Source of the DNA: Peptoniphilaceae bacterium
GTDB taxonomy: Bacteria > Bacillota > Clostridia > Tissierellales > Peptoniphilaceae
Assembly: GCA_022779285.1 (NCBI GenBank)
Contig: JALFST010000014.1
Span: forward strand, 1-38,598
DNA length: 38,598 bases
Direction of reading: 5' to 3'
The position numbers were made by a program, and so were the translations under genes. The notes beneath the pieces are model-generated. The model was not told the DNA's origin and did not search any database. It was given only the letters and a program-made list of their open reading frames with translations. Shown here piece by piece: positions 1 through 8,245 of the stretch; the first letter of the stretch is position 1; each line of letters starts with the position of its first letter.

Positions 1-37
1 TTATTAGCGTTAATAAAATGGATAATATTTTTTTCAT
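1..37 (-). CDS. Start of an exported protein gene (partial, cut by window edge)
   Basis: Only the first 12 codons are inside the window, read leftward from an ATG at 37-35. They encode MKKILSILLTLI, a typical start of a Sec signal peptide or lipoprotein leader: two lysines followed by a hydrophobic run. An AGGAG ribosome site lies at 47-43 on the minus strand, five bases before the ATG, and a plausible promoter sits further upstream at 111-83. Nothing can be said about the mature protein. The gene is divergent from the Tad operon. The start call is fairly sure; the function is unknown. Confidence 0.55.
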   Translation of the reverse strand, partial: MKKILSILLTLI

Positions 38-82
38 ACCTACTCCTAAATAAGAAATTTATGATATCGACATATTGATAAA

Positions 83-111
83 ATATTATCATAATATGAC
101 GTGTTATTCAA
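83..111 (-). promoter_or_regulatory. Promoter of the leftward exported-protein gene, overlapped by a dyad
   Basis: On the minus strand a TTGAAT -35 (plus-strand 106-111) is followed after 17 bases by TAATAT (83-88), with an upstream TG as in an extended -10. A perfect dyad TGATAA-AATA-TTATCA (76-91) covers the -10 and could be an operator. The region is very AT-rich, so chance matches are possible. Confidence 0.45.
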
Positions 112-841
112 TAGTTTAATTATTTGAATTGTGAACGCTACATTCGGCATTCTTATATCTTTCCGTATATGTCCCTATACAGTTCGGCCATCTTTATAAC
201 TGTGTTTCATTGGCGAACTTGTCCGTCAGGAAGTGAATGGGAATGGGAAGCGAACCGTCATAAATATGGTCGGCAGTATAAATAGCTGCTGAAAAAGCTG
301 CATGTAAATGATAGATACCAGAAGTGAAAGCTTGCATTGTTGTCTTGTCAGGGATAATAAAGCCATGCATAATTCTGTTTTTTCCCTTTGGTCAGGGCAC
401 AATGCATTCTTCCCTTTCTTGTTTTTTTCGGAATCAGAGGATGGATCCTATTCGTTTTATTAGTTGCATCATATTCGTTGTCGGCAGTTGCATTAAGTGA
501 CAGAGTGCACTCCACCGATGATTACAATTTGAGCGGGCCGGAGGCAATGTAAGCGGCGGTTTTCCATCGCGTCTTGCAATGGAGACATTTATGAGACTGT
601 CGAGAAACACATCCTCCGAGTTTGGCGACAATGCTGAGATTGAAAACCGAGTATGATGAAAGCAACCCTTTTCAATGTGTCACCAACCCCAATCAAACGA
701 TGCGATTCTCCAGACCGAGATGCCGAAAAGATACCATACCGTGAACACATTGAGTGCATTTTGCAACGTGATGAAGGACAAATTACGGAAGGCAGGGAAC
801 CGGAATCGGGGAAGTCCAACCCGATTCGAAAGGAGGGGGTC
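112..841. other. Long intergenic region before the Tad operon, no convincing gene
   Basis: No ORF here has a good ribosome site plus recognisable protein features. A weak rightward promoter candidate is TTGCAT at 332-337 with TAATAA at 355-360 (17-base spacer); if used, the Tad mRNA would carry a leader of roughly 470 bases. An open stretch at about 373-549 encodes a hydrophobic, signal-peptide-like segment (residues ILFVLLVASYSLSAVALS) but has no proper start and ends at a stop, which may mark a decayed gene. The in-frame extension upstream of the TadA ATPase (653-841) does not look like family sequence. Confidence 0.4.
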
Positions 842-2068
842 ATGAATCCGGAAAAGATGGATCAGTGGCTTACGGAGCTGCGTGAGAATTATACGGTTGC
901 GTCTCTTACGGATACGGAGCTGATCGGGGCGATCGAAAAGACCCTGCACAAGGATCCGTTCACGGAGCGGATTTCGGCGAAGGAATTTGCGGAAAGCATC
1001 GACGATCTGTACGCTATGATTCGCGGATATGACATTTTGGATCGCCTTCTGGAAGACAGAAGCATTACGGAAATCATGGTCAACCGATACGATGCGATTT
1101 TTGTAGAGAAGGATGGGCATCTGATGCGTGTTCCGATCCGTTTTTCCTCTGAGGAACGGTATCAGAATCTGATACAAAAAATCGTTGCGGAGGCCGGGAA
1201 GGAGGTGCACCAGCGTACGCCGATTACGGATTGCCGAATGGCGGACGGATCCAGGGTCAATATTGTTCTGGAGCCTATTGCACAAGGGAGTGCGGCTCTT
1301 ACCATACGAAGATTCCGAGAGCATATATACACACTTGGGGAGCTCGTTCAAAACGGAACCCTGAGTCCGGAAGCAGCCGATTTTCTCAGAAGATGCGTCC
1401 GGGCGAAGCTCAATATCTTTATTTCAGGAGGCACGGGTTCCGGAAAAACAACGCTGCTGAATGCTCTGGCAAGTGAAGCGGATCCGGAGGAGCGATTAAT
1501 CTCCGTTGAGGATGCCCGTGAATTGAACTTTGAAGGTCATGAAAACTGGATCGCATTAGAGGCAAGGAGGGCGAATGCAACAGGTGAGGGAGAAATTTCC
1601 ATTCGTGATCTGATACGGACGACCTTGCGCATGCGTCCGGATCGCATTGTGGTAGGAGAGGTACGGGGAAAAGAAGCCATTGATATGCTTCAGGCGATGA
1701 ATACGGGACATGACGGATCGTTTTCCACGGGACATGCGAATTCCATTTATGACATGCAATTACGTTTGGAAACGATGGTGCTGAGTGGACATGAAGGCCT
1801 GCCGCTTTCCGCGATTCGGCAACAGATAGGCTCCGCAATTGATCTTTTTATACATGTCGCTCGCTTACGCGATCACAGGCGATATGTTACCGCCATTGAA
1901 GAGCCCTATCCGGAGGCGGGACAGATCTGCTATCATCCTCTCTTTCAAATGCGGGAGAAGGAGAATCGATTTGTTTTGGAGGCGGTGAATCGCCAGCTCA
2001 GGAATACGGAAAAATTCGACCGATTGGGCATAGCCTCGGAAATTGCAATTCACGAGGAGAAAGCATGA
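842..2068 (+). CDS. tadA: TadA/CpaF-type secretion ATPase
   Basis: This is a hexameric type II/IV secretion ATPase of the CpaF/TadA branch, expected to power assembly of a Flp/Tad pilus from the cytoplasmic face of the membrane. The 408-residue protein has a Walker A GGTGSGKTT at residues 196-204, a Walker B region DRIVVGEVRG at 267-276 with the catalytic Glu at 273, and a His-box TGHDGSFSTGHANS just after it. The ATG at 842 is chosen because GGAGGGGG lies a few bases upstream and family similarity starts there; the same frame is open from 653, but that part has no family features. Its stop overlaps the ATG of the tadB-like gene by four bases, so translation is coupled. First gene of the operon. 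Identification is firm. Confidence 0.93.
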   Translation: MNPEKMDQWLTELRENYTVASLTDTELIGAIEKTLHKDPFTERISAKEFAESIDDLYAMIRGYDILDRLLEDRSITEIMVNRYDAIFVEKDGHLMRVPIRFSSEERYQNLIQKIVAEAGKEVHQRTPITDCRMADGSRVNIVLEPIAQGSAALTIRRFREHIYTLGELVQNGTLSPEAADFLRRCVRAKLNIFISGGTGSGKTTLLNALASEADPEERLISVEDARELNFEGHENWIALEARRANATGEGEISIRDLIRTTLRMRPDRIVVGEVRGKEAIDMLQAMNTGHDGSFSTGHANSIYDMQLRLETMVLSGHEGLPLSAIRQQIGSAIDLFIHVARLRDHRRYVTAIEEPYPEAGQICYHPLFQMREKENRFVLEAVNRQLRNTEKFDRLGIASEIAIHEEKA

Positions 2069-2802
2069 ATATCTCTGAAAAGCAGTGGACTATGCTATGT
2101 TGTTTTTTCAGCGCATGCATCGCATGGTTTTACTTTGATTCCGCCCTGGTCATCCTTCCCGCCCTCCTTATCAGCAGATTTCTTGCACGCAGGGAATACC
2201 GCAGGCGGAAAGCGCGCGAGAAAAGATGGAGAATCCGAACGGATTTCAAGCTTTATCTGGAGCACCTGAGTGCACAGCTGAATGCGGGAAGAAATCTCAG
2301 AACGTCGATGCAATTGAGCACTGCGGATATGAAGAGCAAGCTCTTACGTCAGGGTCGGGATCGCTCGGAATTCTTGAATGGAATGGAAGTCGCCCTGGAG
2401 CAGATGGAACTGGGAGAAGGCCTGAAGGAATGTGCAGAGGTATTCTTACAAAGAATAGAGGATCCGTTGATCCATCGTTTTTGGGAGCTCTTATTGATCG
2501 GAGCGGAGCATGGCGCCAATATTCCGGATCTATCCCTATCCTTTTATCGCATGATTTCCGCTCAGGAGGACCTCATAGAAAACCGTAAGCTCAAGTTGTA
2601 TGCCGCAAAAAGAGAGCAATATCTTCTTTTCGCAATGCCGCTCGTCCTCATGGGGGCGATGCGCATCACGGGAATTACAAAATCTTCAGGTGCAGCGGAC
2701 TGGATAGCTCGAATGATTTGTCTGGGGATTTTTTTGGCCGCATGGAGAATCAGTCTGAGAATTTTACACCGTAGCGGGCTTTCGGAGGGAGTGGAAATAT
2801 GA
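2065..2802 (+). CDS. tadB: TadB-like inner-membrane platform protein
   Basis: A 245-residue membrane protein with the layout of a T2SSF/GspF-domain platform subunit. Two hydrophobic segments lie near the N-terminus (about residues 10-40), followed by a basic stretch (RREYRRRKAREKRWR), a cytoplasmic helical domain (about 55-175) and two hydrophobic segments at about 188-232. TadB and TadC together form the membrane platform on which the TadA ATPase acts. Sequence similarity is diffuse, so the name rests mainly on its place between the ATPase and the TadC-like gene, its size and its topology. It begins inside the stop of tadA (ATGA overlap) and its own stop overlaps the next start in the same way. 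Confidence 0.8.
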   Translation: MNISEKQWTMLCCFFSACIAWFYFDSALVILPALLISRFLARREYRRRKAREKRWRIRTDFKLYLEHLSAQLNAGRNLRTSMQLSTADMKSKLLRQGRDRSEFLNGMEVALEQMELGEGLKECAEVFLQRIEDPLIHRFWELLLIGAEHGANIPDLSLSFYRMISAQEDLIENRKLKLYAAKREQYLLFAMPLVLMGAMRITGITKSSGAADWIARMICLGIFLAAWRISLRILHRSGLSEGVEI

Positions 2803-3641
2803 ATATGCGCTTTTTTCTGATTTCCTGGATACTGCTGGGCTTATGGATTGTTTGTTTTGAAAAAGCTCTTGAGGCGAATCGCTATTACGACAACGATGCG
2901 GTTTCAGGGAGAAAAAACAGATATGTCGTCTTTGTCGGAAAATATTTTTTTACGGAATTTCAAGAAAAGATGCCGAAGACGTATGCCAAATGGCTCGGGT
3001 ATGCAAAGATCCTCTATGGGGAACGAAGGGCTTTTGAAGCAATGCGGCATCTGTTGATCCGGGCATATGGCGAGGCTTTCTTCTATCTGCTTTTCAGCGT
3101 CATGATTTCGGCAATCTCTCCTGTTTTCTCGATGTGTATGCTTGCGCTTCCTCTTGTAAGAATTGCATCTGCATTGCAAAAGCTGAGAAAGGATGCGAAG
3201 CTCAGGATAAAAAGCATTGAACGGTCACTGCCCGATCTGTTGGCAGGCTGGGTTTTATCTCTCAAGGCAGGCATGACGCCGACAGCGGTATGGGAGAAGC
3301 GGGAAATGCAATCGGCCGGTCCTCTTGATCAGGAAATTCAGAGAATCACACAAATGATGCAGGAGGGCGTCAGCAGGAAGCAAGCCTATCTTCGCTTTGG
3401 AGAAGATTTTGCGATGGAGGATCTACGGGAATGCGGCAGATTATTTTCCCAATATATGGAACTGGGAGGCAATGAGCTGTGTATTCAATTAGAGGAGATC
3501 AGAAGAAAGGCGGTAGAAAGAAGAATCCGTATCGATCAGAAGGAAGCGGAAAAGGCATCGCAGCAAATGATATTTCCAAGCCTGCTCCTGTTTATCGGGA
3601 TTCTGATTTTGGTGATGACGCCGATGCTCGGACAATGGTAG
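2799..3641 (+). CDS. tadC: TadC-like inner-membrane platform protein
   Basis: A 280-residue T2SSF-domain protein, the second platform subunit of the Tad machine. It has an N-terminal membrane helix (about residues 3-20), two central hydrophobic helices (about 93-125), then a cytoplasmic helical domain containing SLPDLLAGWVLSLKAGMTP, the typical GspF/TadC pattern in which a conserved L-L-x-x-x-L-x-A-G motif precedes a pair of helices, and a C-terminal membrane helix at about 258-277. It overlaps tadB by four bases and is followed after 15 bases, with an AAAGGAGG site, by the mini-pilin gene. Family and role are well supported; the split of names between TadB and TadC follows gene order. Confidence 0.85.
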   Translation: MNMRFFLISWILLGLWIVCFEKALEANRYYDNDAVSGRKNRYVVFVGKYFFTEFQEKMPKTYAKWLGYAKILYGERRAFEAMRHLLIRAYGEAFFYLLFSVMISAISPVFSMCMLALPLVRIASALQKLRKDAKLRIKSIERSLPDLLAGWVLSLKAGMTPTAVWEKREMQSAGPLDQEIQRITQMMQEGVSRKQAYLRFGEDFAMEDLRECGRLFSQYMELGGNELCIQLEEIRRKAVERRIRIDQKEAEKASQQMIFPSLLLFIGILILVMTPMLGQW

Positions 3642-3656
3642 GGAAAGGAGGAAAAC

Positions 3657-3839
3657 ATGCTGAAAAATGGAATCGTATGCTCCGGCTTTTTAGAGGATGA
3701 ACGCGGAGAGGTGAATATGGTAGCCATCGTATTAATTATTTTAGTGGTGATCGCACTCATCGCCATTTTCCGAAGCAGCTTGATGGATTTGTTGCGCACA
3801 CTTTTTGACAAAATTCGATCAGAAGCGATGCAGATATGA
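3657..3839 (+). CDS. Flp1-like mini-pilin
   Basis: A 60-residue protein with one membrane helix (about residues 21-39, NMVAIVLIILVVIALIAIF) preceded by an acidic segment EDERGEVN and followed by a short amphipathic tail. This is the pattern of Flp1-like putative pilins in Gram-positive Tad loci, and it is the likely main fibre subunit. The classical Flp cleavage signature (G followed by an E-Y pair at +5/+6) is not present; the best candidate cut is after Gly17, leaving Glu at +1. AAAGGAGG at about 3644-3651 supports the ATG at 3657. Its stop overlaps the next ATG by four bases. The role as fibre subunit is inferred from context. Confidence 0.8.
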   Translation: MLKNGIVCSGFLEDERGEVNMVAIVLIILVVIALIAIFRSSLMDLLRTLFDKIRSEAMQI

Positions 3840-4270
3840 AAAAGTTATTGGCGGAAGAAAAAGGTGCGGTTGAGATTCTTGAGGGCGCGCATGCGTTTCC
3901 GATCACCATGCTTGTGCTTCTGCTGCTTCTTGTGATGATTTTCTTTCTATGGGAAAGCGTGTACGGGGAAGCGCGTATCAGACAGGAGATGATTCATGAT
4001 GATACGGAGCAGAAAATATCGGAATGGAAGGGCATTTTTCTTGAGAAGAAAATAACCTGCTCGGAAAGCTCATCCTTGTTTTTCCCCACCCGTGAGCTGA
4101 GGTGGGAGAGTAAAGTGAAGCCAATGTATCCGATGCGCTTTTGGAAAATACAGGGCGATCCGGAAAATCGAATTCGAAGAGCCAGACAGACAGATCCCGC
4201 TGCAAACTTATGGAAGGCTCTGACTATCCAAGGAATTGACATACGTTCGGAGCGAAAGGAAGAGTCATGA
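3836..4270 (+). CDS. TadE-like minor pseudopilin
   Basis: A 144-residue protein with a short basic-acidic N-terminus (MKKLLAEEKGAVEILEG) followed by a strong hydrophobic helix at about residues 20-38, then a soluble domain of about 100 residues. The E-x-G-A-x-E-x-x-E pattern before the helix is that of TadE/TadF pseudopilins, which are processed by the prepilin peptidase and act as minor subunits. The soluble part resembles nothing I recognise. It is embedded by ATGA overlaps between the mini-pilin and the DUF5702-like gene, so it belongs to the same translational unit. Family call is moderate to good; exact role unknown. Confidence 0.75.
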   Translation: MKKLLAEEKGAVEILEGAHAFPITMLVLLLLLVMIFFLWESVYGEARIRQEMIHDDTEQKISEWKGIFLEKKITCSESSSLFFPTRELRWESKVKPMYPMRFWKIQGDPENRIRRARQTDPAANLWKALTIQGIDIRSERKEES

Positions 4271-7212
4271 AAAGATCTTCTATGCAAATACAAAGGATAT
4301 TTCGCAAGGAGAAGGGGAGCATTACGATTTTTCTTTCCGGGGTTCTGATTCTTATGCTCTATGCATCCGGCGTGCTATATGACTTCGGAAATCTTGAAAC
4401 GGCGCGGGCGGATGTTCAGGAAGCGCTTGCTCTGGCATCGCACAATGCGCTATCGATATTTGACGATCAGATTGCAAGAGAATTCGGCTTATTTGCGATT
4501 TCCGACTTCAATGAAGCCAAAATCAGGGCGCAGGAATCCTTAGAGTCTGTATTTTCAGACGGAGACTGGACGAATATAAACAGTCTCGGGTTTGACTTAC
4601 AGCCGGCGGAACGGGAGCGGCTCAGCGTGCCGGAGGTGTGCAGGGGTCAGATTGACCGATTCATGGAATGGCAGGCGCCTACCATGATGCTTCAGCGCAT
4701 ATTGAGCACGCTTCCGGTACTGCAATCCCTGCAAAAAGGCTTGTCGGCATGGAAAGAAAAGACGGATTTTGAGAAATGCCTGCAGAAGGTTCAGGACACA
4801 TGCAATGAGGTAGCTGGCTTTTTTGAAGGACTGGAGAGCAATTCGCTGGTGCGTATAACGAGATCGGAGGAGAGCATTCCTGTCGTTGAAGGAATTCTGC
4901 CCATACGCGACAAGTATGCCCGGTTGAAAGATCTGTTTTATGAACTGGAAAATTACACAATCAGCATTCTGCAAAAACAAGCGGGAGATACGGCTCCGCC
5001 ACAGGACATACAGGCATCCGAGCTTCTCAATGAGGAGGCAAAAGGACCTATTCGGGAGCGGTTTGATGCTGCCAGGGAGCTTTTTTGCGAAACACAAAAA
5101 GACCTTGAGCTGTTACGTCAAAAAAAAGAAAGCATTTTGCGTTCATCGGAAGCAATCCGTACTCAGATCTCAGAGGCGGCAAGCGCTCAGGAAAAATGGA
5201 AGTCATCATTGGAGAAGCTTCCTCCGGGAGCCATGGAAAATGCCTTGCGAGCGGAATATCATGCACAAACGCAGAGCTTGAATCCGGAGGCGGTCAGCGA
5301 CCTGATCGAAGAGACAAATCAAATGCTTGAGCCGGTTTCCGCATGGGAGAAGGCGTGGAAAGAGCTGCAATGGGAAGGCGAGGATGTGCAAGCCTTGAGC
5401 TTTGAAGGCTGGTATGCCAAAACAATGGGAAAAGCTGAAATTTCAAAAGGCAGGTGGACAATACCCGCATCGCATTGGTCATCCCCGGATCCTTTCGCCA
5501 CGGAGAAAGAAAAAGGCTTTTCGGAAAAGGCGGTGAAAGCACAGAAAAGAATAAGACTGAGCACTCCTCAGAAGCGATCAGGCCTTGGCGATTTTCTTGA
5601 TGCCTGGAATCAAAGACGGAAAGCCATTGCCAATGCCAAGCATGCCGAAAAGCTTCAATTAGAAAACCTGAAGGGCGGAATTCTTGACCGAATCGGTACG
5701 GAGAGCTGGCAGCGATATGAACAGGATCAGAAATCGGAGAGCGGCTCCATCGGGCTTTGGATGCCGGAGGCCGGCGAAACGGAAGCGATGATTTCGCAAT
5801 CACAAAAGCTTCTTGCAGCAGCAGACCCTTTTTTGAAGGAGGCGGACAGCTCCGGTGTACAGAGCCGTCTCTATGATCAGATCAAGCTGTTTCTCTATTG
5901 GGACGGGATGTTCAGCAATCGTCTCACACCGTTGAGAGATCAAGAAAATGGTGAAAAGAAGAGTTTAACGGGTCTTTCGTTCAAGGAACGTCCGATTTAC
6001 GGGGGTGAGCTTGAGTATTTGATTCAAGGAAAGAATCAGTGGATCGATAATATCCGGGCGATGCAATACCAGATTTCCGGAATTCGGTTTCTCGCGAATT
6101 TAGCCTATGCCATGACATCCTCCGAGATCAATGCGGAAACGTCCGCCCTTGCAGTCGCATTGGCAGGATGGACCGGATTCGGAGCGCCGTTGGTAAAGAG
6201 CGCCCTTGTTGCTCTGGTCGCAGCCGGAGAGACCAAATTGGACTGGGAGGATCTTATACAGGGGAAAAAGGTTGCTTTTTGGAAATCTCCTCAGACCTGG
6301 CGCTTTGCGGTCTCAGGAATCCGAACTCTTGCTTCCGAGAGCGTTCATGACGTCTTCCAATATGTCAGCGAGGAAGCAGAAAGCGGAGTTCAGGCAATGC
6401 ATGAAACGGTTTCCGACACTTTGGATCAAATGCAGGAGCAAATACAAAACAGCATCATGGATCGCGTTCGAAACACTCTGAGAGATTGGATGTACTCTTC
6501 CGTTTTCTCCATGGAATCTCTGACCGAGGAGCAATTATCCGATCAATTTCATAAATTGTGGGCGTCCTTTGCTGGGGAAAAGGGGGCGATTGCAAAAGCG
6601 ACAAAGTCTGTAATATCGAATCTGCAGAATCAAAAAAGCGGAATCCTCGATACCATACGGGAGCTCGGAAAGACTGCGGGAGAAACGGAAACAAAAAAAA
6701 TAAGCGCTGCCATTGAGGAAGCCCTTGACCGGTCTCTCTCCGGAGCAAAAGAACGCATATCCTCTTTCATTCAATCGGGAATCGAGTCGTCGGGAAATGA
6801 GATACAAAATCTGCTCGATCAGGGAGAAAAGGCAACACAGGAGCATATGAACCGGTGGTTGGATCGGATTTCGGAGGGTGTCGGCAAGGGCTCGGGAGCG
6901 CAGCAGGCAATCGGAGCGAATATAGCGCTGAACTATGAGGATTATCTGAGAATTCTTTTGGCGCTTCAAATGGCGGCGGGACAGGAAGCGAGCCTGTTGA
7001 GTCGTACGGTACGCCTGATCGATGCGGAATCGGGCGATGCGGACTTGTCGATTGCACCGACGCGTATTCTCATTCATCAGAAATTTGCGGTACAAACTCC
7101 TTTTTTTCCGGCATGGCCGCAGATGCTTGGCAGCAACGATTCCGTGCCGGCGCTTCGATTTTCCAAAAAATGGGAGCAGGGATATGTTGATCGCGAGAAA
7201 AAAAAACAATAA
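4267..7212 (+). CDS. Giant DUF5702-like pseudopilin/coiled-coil protein
   Basis: A 981-residue protein, the largest of the operon. The N-terminus has GSITIFLSGVLILMLYASG at about residues 17-35, a single membrane helix following a charged KEKGS segment, then a conserved-looking block rich in A and E (LETARADVQEALALASHNAL, FDDQIAREFGLFAISD). This is the hallmark of DUF5702 proteins found in Clostridial Tad loci; the N-terminal helix resembles TadE/TadG-type pseudopilins. The rest is mostly charged helical sequence with probable coiled coils (about 140-480 and 690-900), a more hydrophobic stretch at about 610-660 and a conserved-type C-terminal end with DYLRILLALQMAAGQE. Function is not known; a surface or periplasm-like stalk or tip of the Tad machine is my inference. 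The next gene starts within its last 29 bases. Confidence 0.8.
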   Translation: MKRSSMQIQRIFRKEKGSITIFLSGVLILMLYASGVLYDFGNLETARADVQEALALASHNALSIFDDQIAREFGLFAISDFNEAKIRAQESLESVFSDGDWTNINSLGFDLQPAERERLSVPEVCRGQIDRFMEWQAPTMMLQRILSTLPVLQSLQKGLSAWKEKTDFEKCLQKVQDTCNEVAGFFEGLESNSLVRITRSEESIPVVEGILPIRDKYARLKDLFYELENYTISILQKQAGDTAPPQDIQASELLNEEAKGPIRERFDAARELFCETQKDLELLRQKKESILRSSEAIRTQISEAASAQEKWKSSLEKLPPGAMENALRAEYHAQTQSLNPEAVSDLIEETNQMLEPVSAWEKAWKELQWEGEDVQALSFEGWYAKTMGKAEISKGRWTIPASHWSSPDPFATEKEKGFSEKAVKAQKRIRLSTPQKRSGLGDFLDAWNQRRKAIANAKHAEKLQLENLKGGILDRIGTESWQRYEQDQKSESGSIGLWMPEAGETEAMISQSQKLLAAADPFLKEADSSGVQSRLYDQIKLFLYWDGMFSNRLTPLRDQENGEKKSLTGLSFKERPIYGGELEYLIQGKNQWIDNIRAMQYQISGIRFLANLAYAMTSSEINAETSALAVALAGWTGFGAPLVKSALVALVAAGETKLDWEDLIQGKKVAFWKSPQTWRFAVSGIRTLASESVHDVFQYVSEEAESGVQAMHETVSDTLDQMQEQIQNSIMDRVRNTLRDWMYSSVFSMESLTEEQLSDQFHKLWASFAGEKGAIAKATKSVISNLQNQKSGILDTIRELGKTAGETETKKISAAIEEALDRSLSGAKERISSFIQSGIESSGNEIQNLLDQGEKATQEHMNRWLDRISEGVGKGSGAQQAIGANIALNYEDYLRILLALQMAAGQEASLLSRTVRLIDAESGDADLSIAPTRILIHQKFAVQTPFFPAWPQMLGSNDSVPALRFSKKWEQGYVDREKKKQ

Positions 7213-8245
7213 GGAATCCGGAGCCATTACCATAGAAGCGGCTTTTGTTTTGGGGATCTTTATCCTGATTATGGTCAGCTGGATGCTCATACAGGGCCTT
7301 TTAAAAATTCAATCGATGTCGCGATACGCGCTTACTCAAAGCGTCCTGGCCTATGCAGATCGTCTCTCTCTGCGGAACGCTATCGAGTTCGGTAAGATAA
7401 GCAGGCTTCAAAGCTCCCCGAACTCACCGCTCTTTTTACAGGAGGACAGTTCCATTTTAAACGATCTTTTTCAAAAAGCGGAAGAAAAGGGAGAGAATTT
7501 CGAGGCAGACAGGCTGTTTCAATATTATTTCGGAAAATCCGGGATGTCTGCGGATCACGGACTTGAGAAGCTGAAGGATAGAAGGCTTACGATATCCCGG
7601 CGTGGAAACAACATATTGGAGGCCGATCTCATATATCGATTAGAGTTGCCGGGAGTGTTCAGCTTTTTGAAGCCTATTGAGGTTCATCAATATGCGGTTA
7701 CCGGGATATGGCTGATCAATCGCAATCAGGAAGATCAGGTCGGCGAGACGGGCGATGATGGCGAAGCTTCTATTTGGCGTCTGCCTCCGTTTACCCGAGG
7801 CAGAAAGCTTGTGGAACGGAGAAGACGGAGGACCGATGCATCGGTATTCCAAAAAGGGCAGGGGATTGATTTGCTGTTTTCGGATCGGTCCGTGGAATCC
7901 GTTTTTTCACTGAATCTCTTTTCGAAAAGCTATTCCTCAGGTCAGGGAGACAGGGCGGAAAATTATCAGTTGAATTATGACGGAATACGAAAACAAATGC
8001 TGTTATATGCTCGGGAGCAGGAAAAAAATCTTCGCAGGGAGAGCTTTCTATTGGAAAACGGAACCAATGTGAAAAATGATTTTTCATCACGTCGTGTTCT
8101 GCTGATTCTGCCGGAGGAAGCAAAAGCCTTTGAGGCCGAGCTCACCGGCTTGGCACGTGACCTGGAAAGCAGCAACGGCGCTCAATTCTTATTCCAATAT
8201 ACGGAGAAGGCGTTATTCAAGGAGAAAAACAATGAAATGCCGTGA
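7184..8245 (+). CDS. TadE-like pseudopilin with long C-terminal domain
   Basis: The ATG at 7184 is chosen because a GGAGCAGGG ribosome site precedes it and the pseudopilin N-terminus follows at once; the frame is open further upstream, but only inside the DUF5702-like gene. The 353-residue product starts MLIARKKNNKESGAITIEAA followed by a hydrophobic helix (about residues 22-42). The G-A-x-T-x-E-A-A motif is the classic TadE/TadG signature, with Glu as the fifth residue after the conserved Gly. The remaining 300 residues form a soluble domain rich in charged and aromatic residues that I do not recognise. Overlap with the gene before (29 bases) and after (14 bases) shows operon membership. Confidence 0.78.
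   Translation: MLIARKKNNKESGAITIEAAFVLGIFILIMVSWMLIQGLLKIQSMSRYALTQSVLAYADRLSLRNAIEFGKISRLQSSPNSPLFLQEDSSILNDLFQKAEEKGENFEADRLFQYYFGKSGMSADHGLEKLKDRRLTISRRGNNILEADLIYRLELPGVFSFLKPIEVHQYAVTGIWLINRNQEDQVGETGDDGEASIWRLPPFTRGRKLVERRRRRTDASVFQKGQGIDLLFSDRSVESVFSLNLFSKSYSSGQGDRAENYQLNYDGIRKQMLLYAREQEKNLRRESFLLENGTNVKNDFSSRRVLLILPEEAKAFEAELTGLARDLESSNGAQFLFQYTEKALFKEKNNEMP

Noticed and set aside
434-631. Leftward 65-codon ORF in the first intergenic region
   Set aside because: No ribosome site and no recognisable motif; probably chance in a gene-free stretch.
653-841. N-terminal extension of the TadA ATPase frame
   Set aside because: No ribosome site before 653 and no family features; the ATG at 842 has a strong site and fits the family start.
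680-1351. 223-codon leftward ORF under tadA
   Set aside because: It is the antisense shadow of the ATPase gene, without a ribosome site or family motif.
6535-7290. 251-codon leftward ORF under the DUF5702-like gene
   Set aside because: Shadow of a long real gene; basic and arginine-rich as expected for antisense reading.
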